This document shows positions 62,147 through 64,000 of a stretch of 64,000 nt of DNA, piece by piece. Source of the DNA: Streptomyces mutabilis (lineage in GTDB: Bacteria; Actinomycetota; Actinomycetes; Streptomycetales; Streptomycetaceae); contig NZ_BMTT01000008.1 in the NCBI RefSeq assembly GCF_014649815.1, forward strand, positions 237,174 to 301,173, in the 5' to 3' direction. Positions within the stretch are counted from its first letter, which is position 1. Every line of letters starts with the position of its first letter. The notes under the pieces were generated by a model that made no database searches, had not been told where the DNA came from, and saw nothing but the letters and a program-made list of their open reading frames with translations. The translations under genes were made by a program, and so were the position numbers.

Positions 62147-62735
62147 GCGCGAGACGCCGACCCGTGAGCGGGCCGCGTCGGGGGCCACCGCGTCCTCCCG
62201 CGCCCGGGCCCGGCTGGACCAGCCCCGCCCGCCGCGCCGCCGGCTGCTGCCCGAGTGGGACCCGGAGTCCTTCGGCCGGCTCTCGGAGCGCGTCGCGCGG
62301 TTCCTGGGCACCGGACGGTTCATCGTCTGGATGACGGTCGTCATCATCTGCTGGGTGCTGTGGAACGTGTCGGCGCCCAGCGCCCTGCGCTTCGACGAGT
62401 ACCCGTTCATCTTCCTGACGCTGATGCTGTCCCTCCAGGCCTCCTACGCGGCCCCGCTGATCCTGCTGGCGCAGAACCGGCAGGACGACCGGGACCGGGT
62501 CAACCTGGAGCAGGACCGCAAGCAGAACGAACGGTCGATCGCCGACACCGAGTACCTGACCCGGGAGATCGCCGCCCTGCGCATCGGGCTGGGCGAGGTC
62601 GCGACGCGGGACTGGATCCGCTCCGAGCTCCAGGACGCGCTCAAGGAGCTGGAGGAGCGGCGAAACGGCCACCATGCCGAACGCGGGGTATTCCCGGCGG
62701 ACCGGTCCGCGGGGCGTGACGTACACGACCGCTGA
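62136..62735 (+). CDS. DUF1003 membrane protein
   Basis: 199 residues. A basic N-terminus of about 60 residues, then two membrane helices (FIVWMTVVIICWVLWNV and YPFIFLTLMLSLQASYAAPL) and a charged coiled tail (NRQDDRDRVNLEQDRKQNER). These are the DUF1003 marks. ATG 62136 overlaps the MgtE-like gene by 11 bp, implying translational coupling, so the two proteins may work together at the membrane. Function unknown. Confidence 0.87.
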   Translation: MVPERETPTRERAASGATASSRARARLDQPRPPRRRLLPEWDPESFGRLSERVARFLGTGRFIVWMTVVIICWVLWNVSAPSALRFDEYPFIFLTLMLSLQASYAAPLILLAQNRQDDRDRVNLEQDRKQNERSIADTEYLTREIAALRIGLGEVATRDWIRSELQDALKELEERRNGHHAERGVFPADRSAGRDVHDR

Positions 62736-62779
62736 CGGGGCTTTCCGTGCCCCGCGGGCGGCGCCGTACCATCGTCCTT

Positions 62780-63913
62780 ATGGCTACGGAAGACGCGGTG
62801 CGCGAAGCACTGGCGACGGTGAACGACCCCGAGATCAACCGGCCCATCACCGAGCTGGGGATGGTCAAGTCGGTGGAGATCGGCGCGGACGGAGCGGTCG
62901 CGGTCGCCGTGTACCTGACGGTCTCCGGCTGTCCCATGCGGGACACGATCACGCAGCGCGTCACGGACGCGGTCTCGCGGGTCGAGGGCGTCACGCGCGT
63001 CGACGTCGAACTCGACGTGATGAGCGACGAGCAGCGCAAGGAACTGGCGAACGCCCTGCGCGGCGGCCAGACCGAGCGCGAGGTACCCTTCGCCAAGCCC
63101 GGCAGCCTGACCCGGGTCTACGCGGTCGCCTCCGGCAAGGGCGGCGTCGGCAAGTCCTCGGTGACGGTGAACCTGGCGGCGTCGATGGCGGCGGACGGTC
63201 TCAAGGTCGGTGTCGTCGACGCCGACATCTACGGCCACTCCGTGCCGCGCATGCTGGGCGCCGACGGGCGGCCCACCCAGGTCGAGAACATGATCATGCC
63301 GCCCTCGGCCAACGGCGTGAAGGTCATCTCGATCGGCATGTTCACCCCGGGCAACGCGCCGGTCGTCTGGCGCGGCCCGATGCTGCACCGCGCGCTCCAG
63401 CAGTTCCTGGCCGACGTGTACTGGGGCGACCTGGACGTCCTGCTGCTGGACCTGCCGCCCGGCACCGGCGACATCGCGATCTCGGTGGCGCAGCTCGTGC
63501 CGAACGCCGAGATCCTGGTCGTGACGACCCCTCAGCAGGCCGCCGCCGAGGTGGCGGAGCGGGCGGGCGCCATCGCCGTGCAGACCCACCAGAAGATCGT
63601 AGGCGTGGTCGAGAACATGTCCGGTCTGCCCTGCCCGCACTGCGGCGAGATGGTCGACGTCTTCGGCACGGGCGGCGGCCAGCTGGTCGCCGACGGCCTG
63701 ACCCGCACGACCGGCGCCTCGGTCCCGGTCCTCGGCTCCATCCCGATCGACGTCCGGCTGCGCGAGGGCGGCGACGAGGGCAGGCCCGTCGTCCTGTCCG
63801 ACCCGGACTCCCCGGCCGGCGCGGCGCTGCGCTCGATCGCGGGGAAGCTGGGCGGGCGTCAGCGGGGCCTTTCGGGGCTGTCGCTGGGGATCACGCCGAA
63901 GAACAAGTTCTGA
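62780..63913 (+). CDS. mrp: Mrp/ApbC (NBP35-family) Fe-S cluster carrier ATPase
   Basis: 377 residues. An N-terminal MIP18/DUF59 domain (ATVNDPEINRPITELGMV) is followed by a deviant Walker A (VASGKGGVGKSS), VDADIYGHSVPRML and LDLPPGTGDIAIS, then the CPHCG motif that binds the Fe-S cluster. These proteins deliver clusters to apo-proteins. The ATG at 62780 has TACCAT 7 nt upstream, consistent with a leaderless transcript. Last gene in the window. Confidence 0.93.
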   Translation: MATEDAVREALATVNDPEINRPITELGMVKSVEIGADGAVAVAVYLTVSGCPMRDTITQRVTDAVSRVEGVTRVDVELDVMSDEQRKELANALRGGQTEREVPFAKPGSLTRVYAVASGKGGVGKSSVTVNLAASMAADGLKVGVVDADIYGHSVPRMLGADGRPTQVENMIMPPSANGVKVISIGMFTPGNAPVVWRGPMLHRALQQFLADVYWGDLDVLLLDLPPGTGDIAISVAQLVPNAEILVVTTPQQAAAEVAERAGAIAVQTHQKIVGVVENMSGLPCPHCGEMVDVFGTGGGQLVADGLTRTTGASVPVLGSIPIDVRLREGGDEGRPVVLSDPDSPAGAALRSIAGKLGGRQRGLSGLSLGITPKNKF

Positions 63914-64000
63914 CGCTCCGTACGGTCGTACTAGCCGCAAGGCCGTGAAGTTATGGCTCGGGTGGGGTTGTCCAGGGAGTCGTAAGGTGCGGTTTCGCCG
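63914..64000. other. Right-hand end of window
   Basis: 87 bp after the Mrp stop. No gene start, hairpin or promoter can be defended. Confidence 0.4.

Noticed and set aside
1-64000. tRNA, rRNA, CRISPR, IS or prophage features
   Set aside because: None of the expected structures, direct repeat arrays or transposase/integrase motifs was seen on reading both strands.

Overview
The window is chromosomal DNA of a high-G+C actinobacterium, almost certainly a Streptomyces. Codons end almost always in G or C, GTG starts are common, several genes look leaderless, and the gene content is typical: a WblC-type WhiB protein, AdnAB-like helicase-nucleases, UvrD2, mycoredoxin, an AIM24/TerD cluster and MoeZ. 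From memory, the order resembles the S. coelicolor region around SCO5150-SCO5203 and, in outline, the M. tuberculosis block Rv3194c-Rv3211 (PDZ protease, DUF2342, ABC1 kinase, whiB7, uvrD2, mycoredoxin, nudC, adnB-adnA, ATL protein, moeZ, DUF3152, TetR, DUF3107, ferritin-like protein, rhlE). That shared order was used as supporting evidence. I saw no tRNA, rRNA, CRISPR array, insertion sequence or phage module.

Layout. 1-5.2 kb: a truncated PDZ/Lon-like protease, a 54-residue membrane protein, MoaE, an SDR-type protein, a DUF2342 metalloprotease-family protein and a Nudix hydrolase. 5.3-12.2 kb: two AIM24 proteins, a TerD-(PPPGYG repeat)-AIM24 fusion, a DUF45 metallopeptidase, an orphan leader-binding/E1-like (ThiF) protein and an AarF/ABC1 kinase-like protein. 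12.3-13.6 kb: wblC with a translationally coupled Arg-rich small protein and a roughly 600-nt leader holding a 106-codon upstream ORF and a terminator hairpin. 13.6-27.2 kb: genome-maintenance genes (uvrD2, mycoredoxin, nudC, M20 dipeptidase, adnB-like, adnA-like, ATL).

27.4-35.4 kb: a large LPG-synthase-like membrane protein, two tandem TAP-like lipoprotein hydrolases, then a visibly less G+C-rich segment with two small membrane proteins and little else. 35.4-43.6 kb: MoeZ, a four-gene polysaccharide-type set (PelF-like glycosyltransferase, membrane protein, epimerase, spherulin-4-like hydrolase) and a DUF3152 putative metalloprotease with a Pro-rich repeat tail. 43.6-50.8 kb: alpha/beta hydrolase, acidic small protein, TetR regulator, DUF3107, small membrane protein, ferritin-like protein and a DEAD-box RNA helicase with a long repeat-rich basic tail.

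50.9-64 kb: hydrolase, NYN-domain protein, 50-residue protein, MarC, PHP phosphatase, DUF6758, an MFS exporter with a promoter-embedded operator, a SUFU-domain protein, CorA behind a structured leader, a lipoprotein, a soluble MgtE-like/CBS protein, DUF1003 and an Mrp/ApbC Fe-S carrier ATPase.

Themes are antibiotic and stress response (WblC, TerD/AIM24, TetR), DNA repair (UvrD2, AdnAB, ATL), redox and cofactor maintenance (mycoredoxin, NudC, MoaE, MoeZ, Mrp) and Mg2+ handling (CorA, MgtE-like). The items most worth following up are the wblC leader, the wblC-coupled small protein, the AIM24/TerD/orphan E1-like neighbourhood, the Pel-like glycan set and the structured leader upstream of corA.
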